DNA of 64,000 bases from contig NZ_CP046565.1 of the NCBI RefSeq assembly GCF_012769535.1, positions 1,378,501 through 1,442,500 of the forward strand, given 5' to 3'. The position numbers were made by a program, and so were the translations under genes. Shown piece after piece: positions 25,123 to 34,005 of this stretch. This DNA comes from Methylococcus geothermalis (GTDB lineage Bacteria > Pseudomonadota > Gammaproteobacteria > Methylococcales > Methylococcaceae). How positions within the stretch are numbered: the first letter of the stretch is position 1; each line of letters begins with the position of its first letter. The notes under the pieces are model-generated. The model did no database searches. It saw nothing but the letters and a program-made list of their open reading frames with translations, and had not been told where the DNA came from.

Positions 25123-27792
25123 ATGACGAACTGGGACGACAAGTCACTGAGCGAGCGTTGCGATGCGATCTTCCGGGGTGCGGGAGAGGCGCTGGATTGG
25201 GTGGCGGAGGTGCGCACCAACGCCCAGCGGCTGGACCGGGAAGGCGACGGGTTGATCGAGAAGCTGCGGCGTTCGCGCAATCTGTGCCGGCGTCTGGGCG
25301 CGGCGGCCAAGCGGCCGTTTTCCGCCGGAGTGTTCGGCATGTCGCAGGCCGGCAAGTCGTATCTGATTTCCACGCTGGCGCGCTCCGCCGAGGGCGGTCT
25401 GCAAACGCTGCTGGACGGCAAGCGCGTCGATTTCATCGGTCACCTGAATCCGCCCGGCGGCGGCAAGGAGGCGACGGGGCTGGTGACGCGCTTCACCCGC
25501 AAGCCGGGCGCAGCCCCGCAAGGCTTCCCGGTCGAGCTGACCCTGTTTTCGGAAGGCGACATCGCCAAGATCCTGGGCAACAGCTTCTTCAACGATTTCG
25601 ACCGCGAAAGGGTCGGCTTCGATACCGATCCGGACAAGCTCCGCGCCCTGCTGGGGCGGCTGGAACCCTTGCGCCAGCCCGAGCCGACCGGGGGCCTGAG
25701 CAGCGACGAGGTCGTCGATCTCGTCGACTATTTCGAGCGCCGCTTCGAGAAGTCCTTCGCGCCCTTGCGCGCCGACTACTGGCCCAAGGTGATCGAGCTT
25801 GCGCCGCGGCTCAAGACCGAGCACCGCGCCGCATTGCTTGCGGTGCTGTGGGGCGAAATTCCCGACCTGACCCGAACCTACCGCCTGCTGGCGGAGGCGC
25901 TGGCGCACATGTCGCACGCCGGCACCGTGTTCGTGCCGCTGTCCGCGCTGGTGTCCGAGACCGGCTGCGAGCTGGCCTGGCGGGCGGACAGCATCCTCAA
26001 CGTGGACGTGCTGGACACGCTGGGCAAGGACGGCGGGGAAAGCTTGGCGGTCTTGCCGCAGCGCGAGGGTCAGATTCTGGCCGAGGCGACGGTGCCCCGG
26101 CCGGTGCTGGCGGCGCTGACGGCGGAACTGCGCTTCGTGCTGGCCGACGCCCCGGCGATCGGCCTGCTGGAGGAGGTCGATTTGCTGGATTTCCCCGGCT
26201 ACCGCGGCCGCCTGGACATCGCCGACCTGGACGAGGTGCGCAAGCAGCTCAGGCGCGAGGACGCCGACCCGGTGGCGCAGCTCATGCTGCGGGCCAAGGT
26301 CGCCTATCTGTTCGAGCGCTACACCGAGGATCAGGAGATGAACGTGCTCCTGATGTGCACCCGCTGCGACAGCCAGATCGAAGTCACTTCGCTGGCGCCG
26401 GCCCTGTCGGCCTGGGTCCACGGCACCCAAGGCGAGACGCCGGCCGACCGCGGCGCGCGTCCGCCGGGCCTGGTCTGGGTCGTCACCCAGCTCGACCGCC
26501 GGCTGGAGGCCAAGCCGGGCCAGACCGCCGTGCAGCAGCAGCAGGAATGGGCCAACATGATCCATATCACTCTGTTGGAGCGTTTCGCCCAGTGCGACTG
26601 GTTGAACGACTGGACCGGGGGCAAGCCGTTCGACAACGTCTTCCTGGTGCGCAAGCCCGGTATGCTGCGCAGCGCTTTCAAGGTCGACGCGGATGGGGTG
26701 GAAACCGATTTTCTGTCGGAGGAGGAACGGCAGCGGCTGGCGGGACAGCGCGAGTTTTTCCTGAACAACGAAGCGGTGCAGCGCCATGTCCGCGATGCGG
26801 GCGCGGCCTGGGACGCGGTGCTGAGCGTCAACGATGGGGGCATGACCCGGCTGGCCGAGTACCTGCGCACCGTCTGCCTGCTCGGGGCGAAGTGGAACCG
26901 GATCGGCGAGCAGGTCGTGAAGATCCAGCAGGAAATCGGCGAACACCGGTTGCTGCCGTATTTCCAGGCCGAGGGTGCCGGCGAGGTCGAAAAGAAGAAG
27001 CGCTGCGCCGAGCAGCTCTATCAGGCGGTGGTCGAGGCCCCGGACGGCTTCGGTGAGCTGCTCTACCGATTGCATCCTGCCGCGGAGCAGTTGCGGCGGC
27101 TGTATCTGACCGCGGACGACATCGGCGAAGCAGGCGAAGCCGATGCCGCCAAGCCGGCGCCGGCGCGCCGCGGCCTCATCCACCTGCCGGTGGCGAAAGC
27201 CGCCGAATCGTCGCCGGCCCAGGAACGCCGCGGGCGCGCCGAGAATTTCGCCAAGGCCGCGGTCTCGGCCTGGATCCGCCAGCTCCGGGCCTTGCCGGAC
27301 AATGCCGATGCGCTGCGCTATCTGGCCTTCGGCGTGGAAACCACCCGCATCCTGAGCGATGAGATCGTCACCGGGATCGACCGCCACAAGCTGGAGAGGA
27401 AGCTGGTGGAGGCCTTGCGTCCGCTGGAAGAGATGCGCGGCACCACCCGCATCGGCATCGTCGACCAGCAGGTGATGGCGGTGCGGCGGATCATCGGCGA
27501 ATTCGTCGACCTGCTGGGACTGGGCGAGACGCCGGTCGCATCCCGGCCGGAATCTCCGCTGGGCGGGCGCAAGCTGTTCGAGCCGCCGGCGGCGATCGCC
27601 GCTTCTGCCTTGCCGCAGCTCGGCGCGGAAGAGCTCAACTACCCCGCAGCCTTCATCGTCGACTGGCTGGAAGCCTTCCGCAAACTCGCCATAGACAACG
27701 CTGGGCACAGCGCCGGCCGCGAGATCACGCCGGAGCAGAATCTGCGGCTGGGCGAAATCCTGGCGACCTTGGGCGCCGTGCCCGGCCATTGA
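25123..27792 (+). CDS. srfC: SrfC-family dynamin-like GTPase
   Basis: The 889-residue protein belongs to the putative 'virulence factor SrfC' family. A P-loop GMSQAGKS (residues 72-79), a DFPG switch/Walker B motif (about Asp356, LLDFPGYRGR) and a TQLD motif in the NKxD position (VVTQLDRR) indicate a large GTPase of the dynamin/septin-like kind. A long helical C-terminal half follows. No membrane helix is obvious. It starts 10 bases after srfB and is followed 11 bases later by the fourth operon gene. Its cellular role is unproven; membrane remodelling is a family-based inference. Confidence 0.86.
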   Translation: MTNWDDKSLSERCDAIFRGAGEALDWVAEVRTNAQRLDREGDGLIEKLRRSRNLCRRLGAAAKRPFSAGVFGMSQAGKSYLISTLARSAEGGLQTLLDGKRVDFIGHLNPPGGGKEATGLVTRFTRKPGAAPQGFPVELTLFSEGDIAKILGNSFFNDFDRERVGFDTDPDKLRALLGRLEPLRQPEPTGGLSSDEVVDLVDYFERRFEKSFAPLRADYWPKVIELAPRLKTEHRAALLAVLWGEIPDLTRTYRLLAEALAHMSHAGTVFVPLSALVSETGCELAWRADSILNVDVLDTLGKDGGESLAVLPQREGQILAEATVPRPVLAALTAELRFVLADAPAIGLLEEVDLLDFPGYRGRLDIADLDEVRKQLRREDADPVAQLMLRAKVAYLFERYTEDQEMNVLLMCTRCDSQIEVTSLAPALSAWVHGTQGETPADRGARPPGLVWVVTQLDRRLEAKPGQTAVQQQQEWANMIHITLLERFAQCDWLNDWTGGKPFDNVFLVRKPGMLRSAFKVDADGVETDFLSEEERQRLAGQREFFLNNEAVQRHVRDAGAAWDAVLSVNDGGMTRLAEYLRTVCLLGAKWNRIGEQVVKIQQEIGEHRLLPYFQAEGAGEVEKKKRCAEQLYQAVVEAPDGFGELLYRLHPAAEQLRRLYLTADDIGEAGEADAAKPAPARRGLIHLPVAKAAESSPAQERRGRAENFAKAAVSAWIRQLRALPDNADALRYLAFGVETTRILSDEIVTGIDRHKLERKLVEALRPLEEMRGTTRIGIVDQQVMAVRRIIGEFVDLLGLGETPVASRPESPLGGRKLFEPPAAIAASALPQLGAEELNYPAAFIVDWLEAFRKLAIDNAGHSAGREITPEQNLRLGEILATLGAVPGH

Positions 27793-27803
27793 GGGAGGCG
27801 GCG

Positions 27804-28904
27804 ATGGCGATCAAGTGCGAACTGGTCAACGATCCGGGGATCGGCCCCGGCTACGGGCTGATCCGCATCGGCGGGCTGGAGCAAACGGCCGGCAGGCTCG
27901 AATTCTGTCTGGAGCGTAATCAGGGCTCGGCGCCTTTCTTGGGACCGGGCGGGACTTGGCAGGCGCAGGAATTCTGGCATGGGGTGGACGCCCGTCCGGC
28001 GGATGCGATGGCGGGGAGCGGCGAAGCGGCGGACATCGAAACCGCGCCCGGCCAAGCCCCCGCAATTCCCCATGACATCCCGGTCGGCCCCGAAATCGTC
28101 GACCCCATCGTCAGTCAGGCCCACAGCGTGGTGTTCCGCCTGACCCTAACGGTGGACGGCGCCCGCTATCCCTGCGTCCTGCGGATCCAACGCCCTTTGC
28201 TCGGTTCCGGCGCTTATTTCGAGGCCAAGCCGGCTCCCGCGCCCCGACTGGAGCCCGAGCCGGTCCCCGAGCCCGCCCCCATTCCTGCGCCGGAGCCGCC
28301 GCCCGAACCGGTTCCGGCGCCTGTTCCCCGTTCGTCGCGCCGTCTCTGGCTCGGATTCGCCCTGCTGCCGGTGCTGGCCGGCGCGGGCGCTTGGGCCTGG
28401 TGGGACTGCCGCATCCCGGCGCTGGCGGGCCCGCGGTGCCAAGCCGCCGAGCCAAGGACACAGCAGAACGTCGAGGTGCAGCCGATTTCGCCGCCCCAGC
28501 ATTGCACCGGCCTCAGCGCCGGGGATTGCCTGGCGGCGGCGGAAAAGAGCTTGGCCGCCCGCCAGCCGGATGCCGCCCGCCAGCTGTTCCAGGAAGCCGC
28601 GGCGCTGGGCGCGCCCAAGGCTTATATCCAGCTCGGCCGGATGTACGATCCGGACACCTGGTCCGCCGAAACCAGCCCTGCGGCGAACGCCGACTGGGAG
28701 ACCGCGGCCTACTGGTACGACGAGGCGGCCCGCGCCGGAGACAAGGACGGCAGGCTCGGGGCGGGGCGGCTGTACTGCCGCAATACCCAGGACCCGGCCT
28801 TCCTGTCCCATGCCCTGGAACTGTTGCGCAAATCCGTCGCGGAAGCGCCGGGCGATGCGGCTGCCGAGGCTCTGTTGAAGGAATGCGAGGAAAAGGCGAA
28901 ATGA
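27804..28904 (+). CDS. Single-pass membrane protein with C-terminal Sel1-like repeats
   Basis: Fourth gene of the srf operon. The ATG at 27804 has GGGAGG upstream and gives 366 residues; a TTG at 27789 is less likely. An N-terminal globular domain (about 1-130) is followed by a Pro/Glu-rich spacer (about 142-175), a membrane helix (about 182-201, LWLGFALLPVLAGAGAWAWW) and a C-terminal TPR/Sel1-like region (about 230-366, with AARQLFQEAAALGAPKAYIQ and AAYWYDEAARAGDKDG). The likely topology is N-in, C-out. Its TGA overlaps the next gene's ATG. Function unknown; a scaffold role is inferred from the repeats. Confidence 0.78.
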   Translation: MAIKCELVNDPGIGPGYGLIRIGGLEQTAGRLEFCLERNQGSAPFLGPGGTWQAQEFWHGVDARPADAMAGSGEAADIETAPGQAPAIPHDIPVGPEIVDPIVSQAHSVVFRLTLTVDGARYPCVLRIQRPLLGSGAYFEAKPAPAPRLEPEPVPEPAPIPAPEPPPEPVPAPVPRSSRRLWLGFALLPVLAGAGAWAWWDCRIPALAGPRCQAAEPRTQQNVEVQPISPPQHCTGLSAGDCLAAAEKSLAARQPDAARQLFQEAAALGAPKAYIQLGRMYDPDTWSAETSPAANADWETAAYWYDEAARAGDKDGRLGAGRLYCRNTQDPAFLSHALELLRKSVAEAPGDAAAEALLKECEEKAK

Positions 28905-30862
28905 AAGCTAGCTTGCGACTGTTCGGCTTCGCCGCCGTTCTGTTCATGGCGCCGGCCTTTGCCGCCGAGCCCCTGCTGATGCCCGGCAAGAAAACCCTCT
29001 ACCAGCGCGTTCTGACCCGCCCCGGAGCCCGCATCGTGTCCCATCCCGGAAAAACCGACGGCAAGCCTGCGGCGGCGCTGTCGCGCTACTACGTGTACGA
29101 GCGCGAGACGGTGGACGGCAAGGAGTGGCTGCAGATCGGCGGCGATGCCCGCGGCGAGATCGACGGCTGGTTGGATGCGGCCCAGAGCGTCCCGTGGAAC
29201 CAGCAGCTGACGCTGGCGTTCACGAATCCAGCGAACCGCTCCCGGGCGCTATTGTTCGAGAAGAAGGAGGGCGTGTTGGACATCCTCAAGGCCGCCGATC
29301 CCGGCGGCGCTGCCTCGGCGATCCTGAAAACGGTGGAAGCCGGCAAGCCCGATCCTCGGCTGATTTCGGTGGAGCCCCAGGAATACGTCGATCCGGCCAA
29401 GAAATTCTACCTGTTGCCCATCCTGCAGGCGGAGGAGCTGACCTCGCCGCGCAACGTGCGGGTACTGGAGGTCGCCTCGGTCACCGCCAAGGCCGGCGAA
29501 TCCTCGCCCGCGGAAGCCCGGCGCAAGGCCCAGGACGTGCCTTCGGTGCTGCGAAGTTTCAGCGCCGCGGTGGTGTTCGTGATCGATTCGACCATCTCCA
29601 TGGGGCCGTACATCGACCGCACCCGAGACGCCGTGCGCCGGGTCTACGCCAGGATCGAGAAAGCCGGACTGGCGGACCAGGTCCGCTTCGGGCTGGTCGC
29701 CTTCCGTTCCAGCACCCAGGCGGTGCCTGGGCTGGAATACGTCTCCAAGGTGTTCGCCGACCCCAGCGAAGTGAAGACCGGCAAGGACTTTCTCGCAAAG
29801 GTCGCGAGCCTCAGCCCGGCCAAGGTGTCGAGCTCGGCCTTCGACGAGGACAGTTACGCCGGCGTGATGACGGCGCTGCAAAAGATCAAATGGAGCGAAT
29901 TCGGCGGCCGCTACGTGGTCCTCATCACCGATGCCGGCGCCATCGACGGCAACGATCCCTTGTCTCAGACCAAGCTGGGCGCGGAGCAGGTCCGCATCGA
30001 GGCCGAACAGCTCGGCGTGGCCCTGTTCGGACTGCACCTGAAGACGCCCGCCGGCAAGGCCGATCATGCCAAGGCCGCCGGCCAGTACCAGGCGCTGACC
30101 CAGAACCCGGTCGCCGGCCGGCCGCTGTATTACGACGTCGAATCCGGCGACCTGGGCAAGTTCGGGAAGATCGTCGATTCGCTGGCCTACACCCTGGTCA
30201 AGCTGGTGGAAGGGGCCTCTCAGGGCCAGATGGTGGCCGGCAGCGCCCGCACCGCGACGAGCGCCAAACCGAAGGACGAGAGCGAACGGATCACCAGCGA
30301 TGCCCTGCTGCTGGGGCATGCGATGCAGCTCGCCTATCTCGGCCGGGAGAAGGGTACCCAAGCGCCCGATCTGTTCCGGGCCTGGCTGTGCGACCGCGAC
30401 TACGCCCATCCCGAGTTGGCCGCCACCGAAGTGCGGGTGCTGCTGACCAGGAACGAACTGAGCAATCTCAGCCAGACCATCAAGCTCATCCTCGACCAGG
30501 GCGAGAAGTCGCAGGAGACCACCGGCACTGCCGCCTTCTTCGACCTGCTGCGGTCCTCGGCCGCGCATCTGGTGCGCGATCCCGCCAAGCTGGCCGACCC
30601 CAAGGCCCGCAAGCTGGCTGAACTCGGCCTGCTCGGCGAATACCTGGAAGGCTTGCCCTACAAGAGCGCGGTGATGAACCTGACTTCCGACCAATGGGAG
30701 CAGTGGAGCCAGCGCCAGCAGGAGGACTTCCTCGACGGGCTGCGCCGCAAGCTGCGGCATTACCAGATATATCACGACGACGCCGATCGCTGGGTGATGC
30801 TGGACGGTTCGAACGACCCCAGCGAGGCGGTTTATCCGGTCCCGATCGGCGCCCTGCCGTGA
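28901..30862 (+). CDS. Secreted von Willebrand factor A domain protein
   Basis: Fifth gene of the srf operon, 653 residues, overlapping the previous stop as ATGA. It has a Sec signal peptide (MKASLRLFGFAAVLFMAPAFA), an SH3-like N-terminal segment and a vWA domain beginning AVVFVIDSTISMGPY. The MIDAS-like D-x-T/S-x-S motif starts at Asp229, so metal-dependent ligand binding is plausible. The last 250 residues are helical and unrecognised. It probably acts in the periplasm next to the exposed parts of the srfA and Sel1-like products. No catalytic motif is seen. Confidence 0.82.
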   Translation: MKASLRLFGFAAVLFMAPAFAAEPLLMPGKKTLYQRVLTRPGARIVSHPGKTDGKPAAALSRYYVYERETVDGKEWLQIGGDARGEIDGWLDAAQSVPWNQQLTLAFTNPANRSRALLFEKKEGVLDILKAADPGGAASAILKTVEAGKPDPRLISVEPQEYVDPAKKFYLLPILQAEELTSPRNVRVLEVASVTAKAGESSPAEARRKAQDVPSVLRSFSAAVVFVIDSTISMGPYIDRTRDAVRRVYARIEKAGLADQVRFGLVAFRSSTQAVPGLEYVSKVFADPSEVKTGKDFLAKVASLSPAKVSSSAFDEDSYAGVMTALQKIKWSEFGGRYVVLITDAGAIDGNDPLSQTKLGAEQVRIEAEQLGVALFGLHLKTPAGKADHAKAAGQYQALTQNPVAGRPLYYDVESGDLGKFGKIVDSLAYTLVKLVEGASQGQMVAGSARTATSAKPKDESERITSDALLLGHAMQLAYLGREKGTQAPDLFRAWLCDRDYAHPELAATEVRVLLTRNELSNLSQTIKLILDQGEKSQETTGTAAFFDLLRSSAAHLVRDPAKLADPKARKLAELGLLGEYLEGLPYKSAVMNLTSDQWEQWSQRQQEDFLDGLRRKLRHYQIYHDDADRWVMLDGSNDPSEAVYPVPIGALP

Positions 30863-30867
30863 GGCCA

Positions 30868-31575
30868 ATGCTGGAGCTTTCCGGCGTCGAACGGCGCCGG
30901 GGCGAAGGCGAGAGGGCTTTCACGCTGGCGGTCGAGGGTTTGTCCCTCCGCAAAGGGGAATGCCTGGCCGTCACCGGCCCCAGCGGCTCCGGCAAAAGCA
31001 CCCTGCTCGACCTGCTCGGGCTGGTGCTGCGCCCGGATCGGGCGGATGCGTTCCGGTTTCTCGATCAAGACGTGGCCGCGCTATGGCGGTCCGGCGGAGA
31101 CGGCGGGCTCGCCGCCCTGCGCTCCAGGCACCTGGGCTATGTCCTGCAGACCGGCGGCCTGCTGCCTTTCCTTAACTTGCGGGAAAACGTCGAGCTTTCG
31201 CGCCGCCTGCTGGGGCTGGGGCCGGATGCGCTGACCGGCGAATTACTGGCGCGCCTGGGACTGACTCATCTCAAAGCCGAGAAACCCCGAGCCCTTTCGG
31301 TCGGCGAACGCCAGCGGGCCGCCATTGCCCGCGCCTTCGCCCACCGGCCCGCCCTGGTGCTGGCAGACGAACCCACCGCCGCGCTCGATCCGCCCCAGGC
31401 GCTGGAAGTCTGCCGGCTGATGCTGGAACTGGCCGCCGAGTTCGGCATCGCCCTCGTCGTCGTTTCCCACGATTGGGAGCTGGTGCGCAAGCTGGCATTG
31501 CCCCAAGCCCGGGTCGTACCGGATGCCGGGTCCGGGGCTTGCCGCAGCCGCCTGGAGTGGCCAGCCGATGCGTGA
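30868..31575 (+). CDS. ABC transporter ATP-binding protein (MacB/LolD type)
   Basis: Sixth gene of the srf operon, 235 residues. It has Walker A GPSGSGKS, a Q-loop in LGYVLQTGGLLPF, the signature LSVGERQRAAIARA (Val replacing the usual Gly), Walker B LVLADEPTAALD and the H-loop VVVSHD. The sequence is typical of ATPases that partner FtsX-type permeases. I chose the ATG at 30868; a GTG at 30859 overlapping the vWA stop is possible. Its end overlaps the permease start. Substrate unknown; such pairs often drive extracytoplasmic conformational change rather than classical transport. Confidence 0.88.
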   Translation: MLELSGVERRRGEGERAFTLAVEGLSLRKGECLAVTGPSGSGKSTLLDLLGLVLRPDRADAFRFLDQDVAALWRSGGDGGLAALRSRHLGYVLQTGGLLPFLNLRENVELSRRLLGLGPDALTGELLARLGLTHLKAEKPRALSVGERQRAAIARAFAHRPALVLADEPTAALDPPQALEVCRLMLELAAEFGIALVVVSHDWELVRKLALPQARVVPDAGSGACRSRLEWPADA

Positions 31576-32794
31576 GACGTTGCGCCAACTGCGTTTAGTC
31601 GGCGGGCTCGCCGGGCGAGACCTGTTCCACGAATGGCGGGTGTCGCTCTGCCTGGCGCTGGCGATTGCCGCCGTGCTGGCGCCTTTGCTGGTGCTGTTTG
31701 GGCTGAAATCCGGGATTGTCGACACGCTCACGGCGCGGCTGAAATCCGATCCGCGGAACCTCGAGATCGTCTGGCGGCTGAACGCCTCCTTGGAGCCGGG
31801 TTGGCTGGAGCGGCTCCGAGCCAATCCCCAAGTCGGCTTCGCTGTGCCCAGTACCCGTACCCTCGCCGCCACCCTGGACCTTGCCGCAGCCGATGGAAAA
31901 GGCCTGCAGGATGTCGACCTGATTCCCACGGATAAGGGTGACCCGTTGTTCGGCGCGGACGCCCGGATTCCGGAAGGCTTGGGCGAACTGGCACTGAGTT
32001 TTGAGGCCGCCGGCAAGCTTGGTGTTTCGGCCGGGATGAGTGTGGAAGGCATCGTCTACCGCAATCTCCATCAGCAGCGGCAGGTGCTGAGGCTGCCGCT
32101 GCGCGTGAGCGCCGTGCTGGCCGAATCCCGTTATTCCGGTTGGGGCGCGTTGGTGGCGCTCCCCCTGTTGGAAGCCCTGGAACGTTACCGCGATGGTTAT
32201 GCCGTGCCCGAGCTGGGCGTTGCCGACGGCACGTCTCACACGTCCGGCTCGCCCCGCTACGCCCGGCTCCGGCTCTATGCGCGTAGCCTGGAAGCCGTGC
32301 CGGGGTTGGCCGAATCGCTGCGCGGGCAAGGCTATGACGTCTCCATCCGCGGCAAGGACATCGCACTGGTCCGGAACATCGACCATGCCCTGAGCTTCCT
32401 GTTCCGCCTGATCGCCGGGGTCGGCATCGCCGGCTGCGTGCTGTCGCTGGGCGCCAGCCTCTGGGCCAATGTCGAGCGCAAGCGGCGCGAGCTGGCCTTG
32501 CTGCGCCTGGTCGGCATCCGCAACCGGCTGCTCGCCGGCTTCCCCGCCGTCCAGGCCGCAGGCGTGGCCGCGGCCGGGGTCGCACTGTCGTTTGCCGCTT
32601 ATTTCGCCGCGGCAGAGGCGATCGACCGGATCTTCCGTGCGGACCTGGGCCGGGACGAATTCGTGTGCCGCCTGTTGCTGCGCGACGGGGTGACGGCGTC
32701 GCTGCTGACCGAAACCCTCGCCGTTCTGGCTGCGCTGATCGCCATGGCGGCCGTGTTACGGATCGAACCGGGGGAGAGCCTGCGGGAGGTCTAA
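31568..32794 (+). CDS. ABC transporter permease, FtsX/MacB type
   Basis: Last gene of the srf operon, 408 residues from the ATG at 31568, which overlaps the ATPase stop by 8 bases. Topology is that of the MacB/FtsX/LolC family: one N-terminal helix (about residues 24-44), a large periplasmic domain (about 50-270), then three helices near the C-terminus with the conserved ERKRRELALLRLVGI cytoplasmic loop. It should form a dimer energised by the preceding ATPase. The operon ends here; 20 bases on, an IS481 element begins. Confidence 0.87.
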   Translation: MRETLRQLRLVGGLAGRDLFHEWRVSLCLALAIAAVLAPLLVLFGLKSGIVDTLTARLKSDPRNLEIVWRLNASLEPGWLERLRANPQVGFAVPSTRTLAATLDLAAADGKGLQDVDLIPTDKGDPLFGADARIPEGLGELALSFEAAGKLGVSAGMSVEGIVYRNLHQQRQVLRLPLRVSAVLAESRYSGWGALVALPLLEALERYRDGYAVPELGVADGTSHTSGSPRYARLRLYARSLEAVPGLAESLRGQGYDVSIRGKDIALVRNIDHALSFLFRLIAGVGIAGCVLSLGASLWANVERKRRELALLRLVGIRNRLLAGFPAVQAAGVAAAGVALSFAAYFAAAEAIDRIFRADLGRDEFVCRLLLRDGVTASLLTETLAVLAALIAMAAVLRIEPGESLREV

Positions 32795-32814
32795 CGGTCT
32801 GGAAAGTACGGCGG

Positions 32815-33863
32815 TGTTACGTCCCGCGTGATCATCTTCCTCGAAGGAGTTAGGCGCTATTCGAAGCCTGGAGCCTGCTCCGGGAAGTGTTTGGTCCGTC
32901 CTCGAAGAAGGGAGCGTCCCGATGATGATTCGTTTGCATCCCCGTGCCCGTACGACGCCCGCGGTGCGGCGGGAACTCCAGGAGTCCACCCAGGGTTCGC
33001 GGGCCTTGGCCCGGCAGTAGGGCCTCGCCCGTGCCACCGTGCAGAAGTGGCGCCGGCGGACGTCGGTCGAAGACGCCTCCCACCGGCCGCCTACGCTGCA
33101 TACCACGTTGACCCCGGCGCAGGAGGCCATCGTCGTCTACCTGCGGCAACACCTGCTGTTGCCATTGGATGACCTGCTGGCGGTCACGCGGGAATGCCTC
33201 AATCCCGGCGTCTCGCGGTCTGGGCTGGATTGCTGCCTGCGGCGGCATGGCGTCGCTCATCTCAAGGCCTTGCAACCGATACCCGCCGCCACACCCCACA
33301 AATCCTTCAAGGCTTATGAGCCGGGCTTCCTCCACGTCGACGTGAAGTACCTCCCCGCCATCCAGGGCGAAGCCCGCCAGTTCCTGTTTGTCGCCATCGA
33401 TCGCGCCACGTGAAACCCAACCGCACCGCGCGTTCCGCCAAGGCATTCTTGAAGGCCGTGATCGAGGCGGCACCGTTCCGCATCCCGACATGCCTGACCG
33501 ATCACGTCTCGGCATTCACCGACCGCTTCCTGGTCAAGGCCAAGCAACCGACGGGCACCCACCTCTTCGATCAAGCCTGCGCCGAGCACACTATCGAACA
33601 CCGCTTGATTCCACCCTGAAAGCCACCAACCAACGGCATGGTCGAACGGTTCAATGGCCGCATTGCCGAGGTGCTGCAAACCCATCGCTTCGACTCGACC
33701 CAAGGCCTGGCGACCACCTTGCTGCGTTATGCCAACCTCTACAATCACCACATGCCACAGCGAGCCCTCAACCATCAAACGCCGGTCCAGGCCCTGAAAC
33801 AATGGCAAGCATCACACCCTGATCTGTTTCACAAAAAGGTTTATCACATCACGGGACTTGACA
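32815..33863 (+). mobile_element. Decayed IS481-family insertion sequence
   Basis: The element is bounded by imperfect terminal inverted repeats, TGTTACGTCCCG (32815-32826) and CGGGACTTGACA (33852-33863), which match at nine of twelve positions. At 1049 bp it is a normal size for IS481. The only transposase inside is disrupted. No target-site duplication is visible. A second copy of the right-end motif GGACTTGACA occurs at 33896-33905, 42 bases further on. Confidence 0.75.
32922..33863 (+). pseudogene. IS481-family transposase, disrupted
   Basis: Reading from ATG 32922 gives an N-terminal helix-turn-helix region (GSRALARQ, stop, GLARATVQKWRRR) and the integrase core start DVKYLP. An in-frame TAG sits at codon 33 (33018-33020). 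The frame shifts near 33405-33425, after FVAIDRAT. The next frame continues through LTDHVSAFTDRF, hits a TGA at 33617 where the family has Arg (HRLIPP-stop), then resumes as NGMVERFNGRIAE with the final Glu. Three independent defects mean no active transposase. The natural stop is also gone: the frame runs on into flanking DNA to 33946. Confidence 0.85.
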
Positions 33864-33895
33864 TCTATATTCATCGGCGTATTTATAATCGTCCT

Positions 33896-33905
33896 GGACT
33901 TGACA
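33896..33905. repeat. Extra copy of the IS481 right-end motif
   Basis: GGACTTGACA repeats the inner ten bases of the IS481 right end found at 33854-33863. It may mark the end of an earlier, deleted IS481 copy. Both copies carry TTGACA pointing towards the G8-domain gene, so they could supply an outward -35 box. Confidence 0.5.
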
Positions 33906-34005
33906 GAATTCTTTGCTATATGATTGTTTTGTATCCTAATCCGTGAAAATTTGCACGAATTCAGGTAAAAGAAAACGCGCTTAACAATCTTTATGGTATG
34001 GCCGA

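Noticed and set aside
25144..27789. 881-codon minus-strand open frame opposite srfC
   Set aside because: Same antisense artefact; srfC has clear GTPase motifs and a matching operon position.
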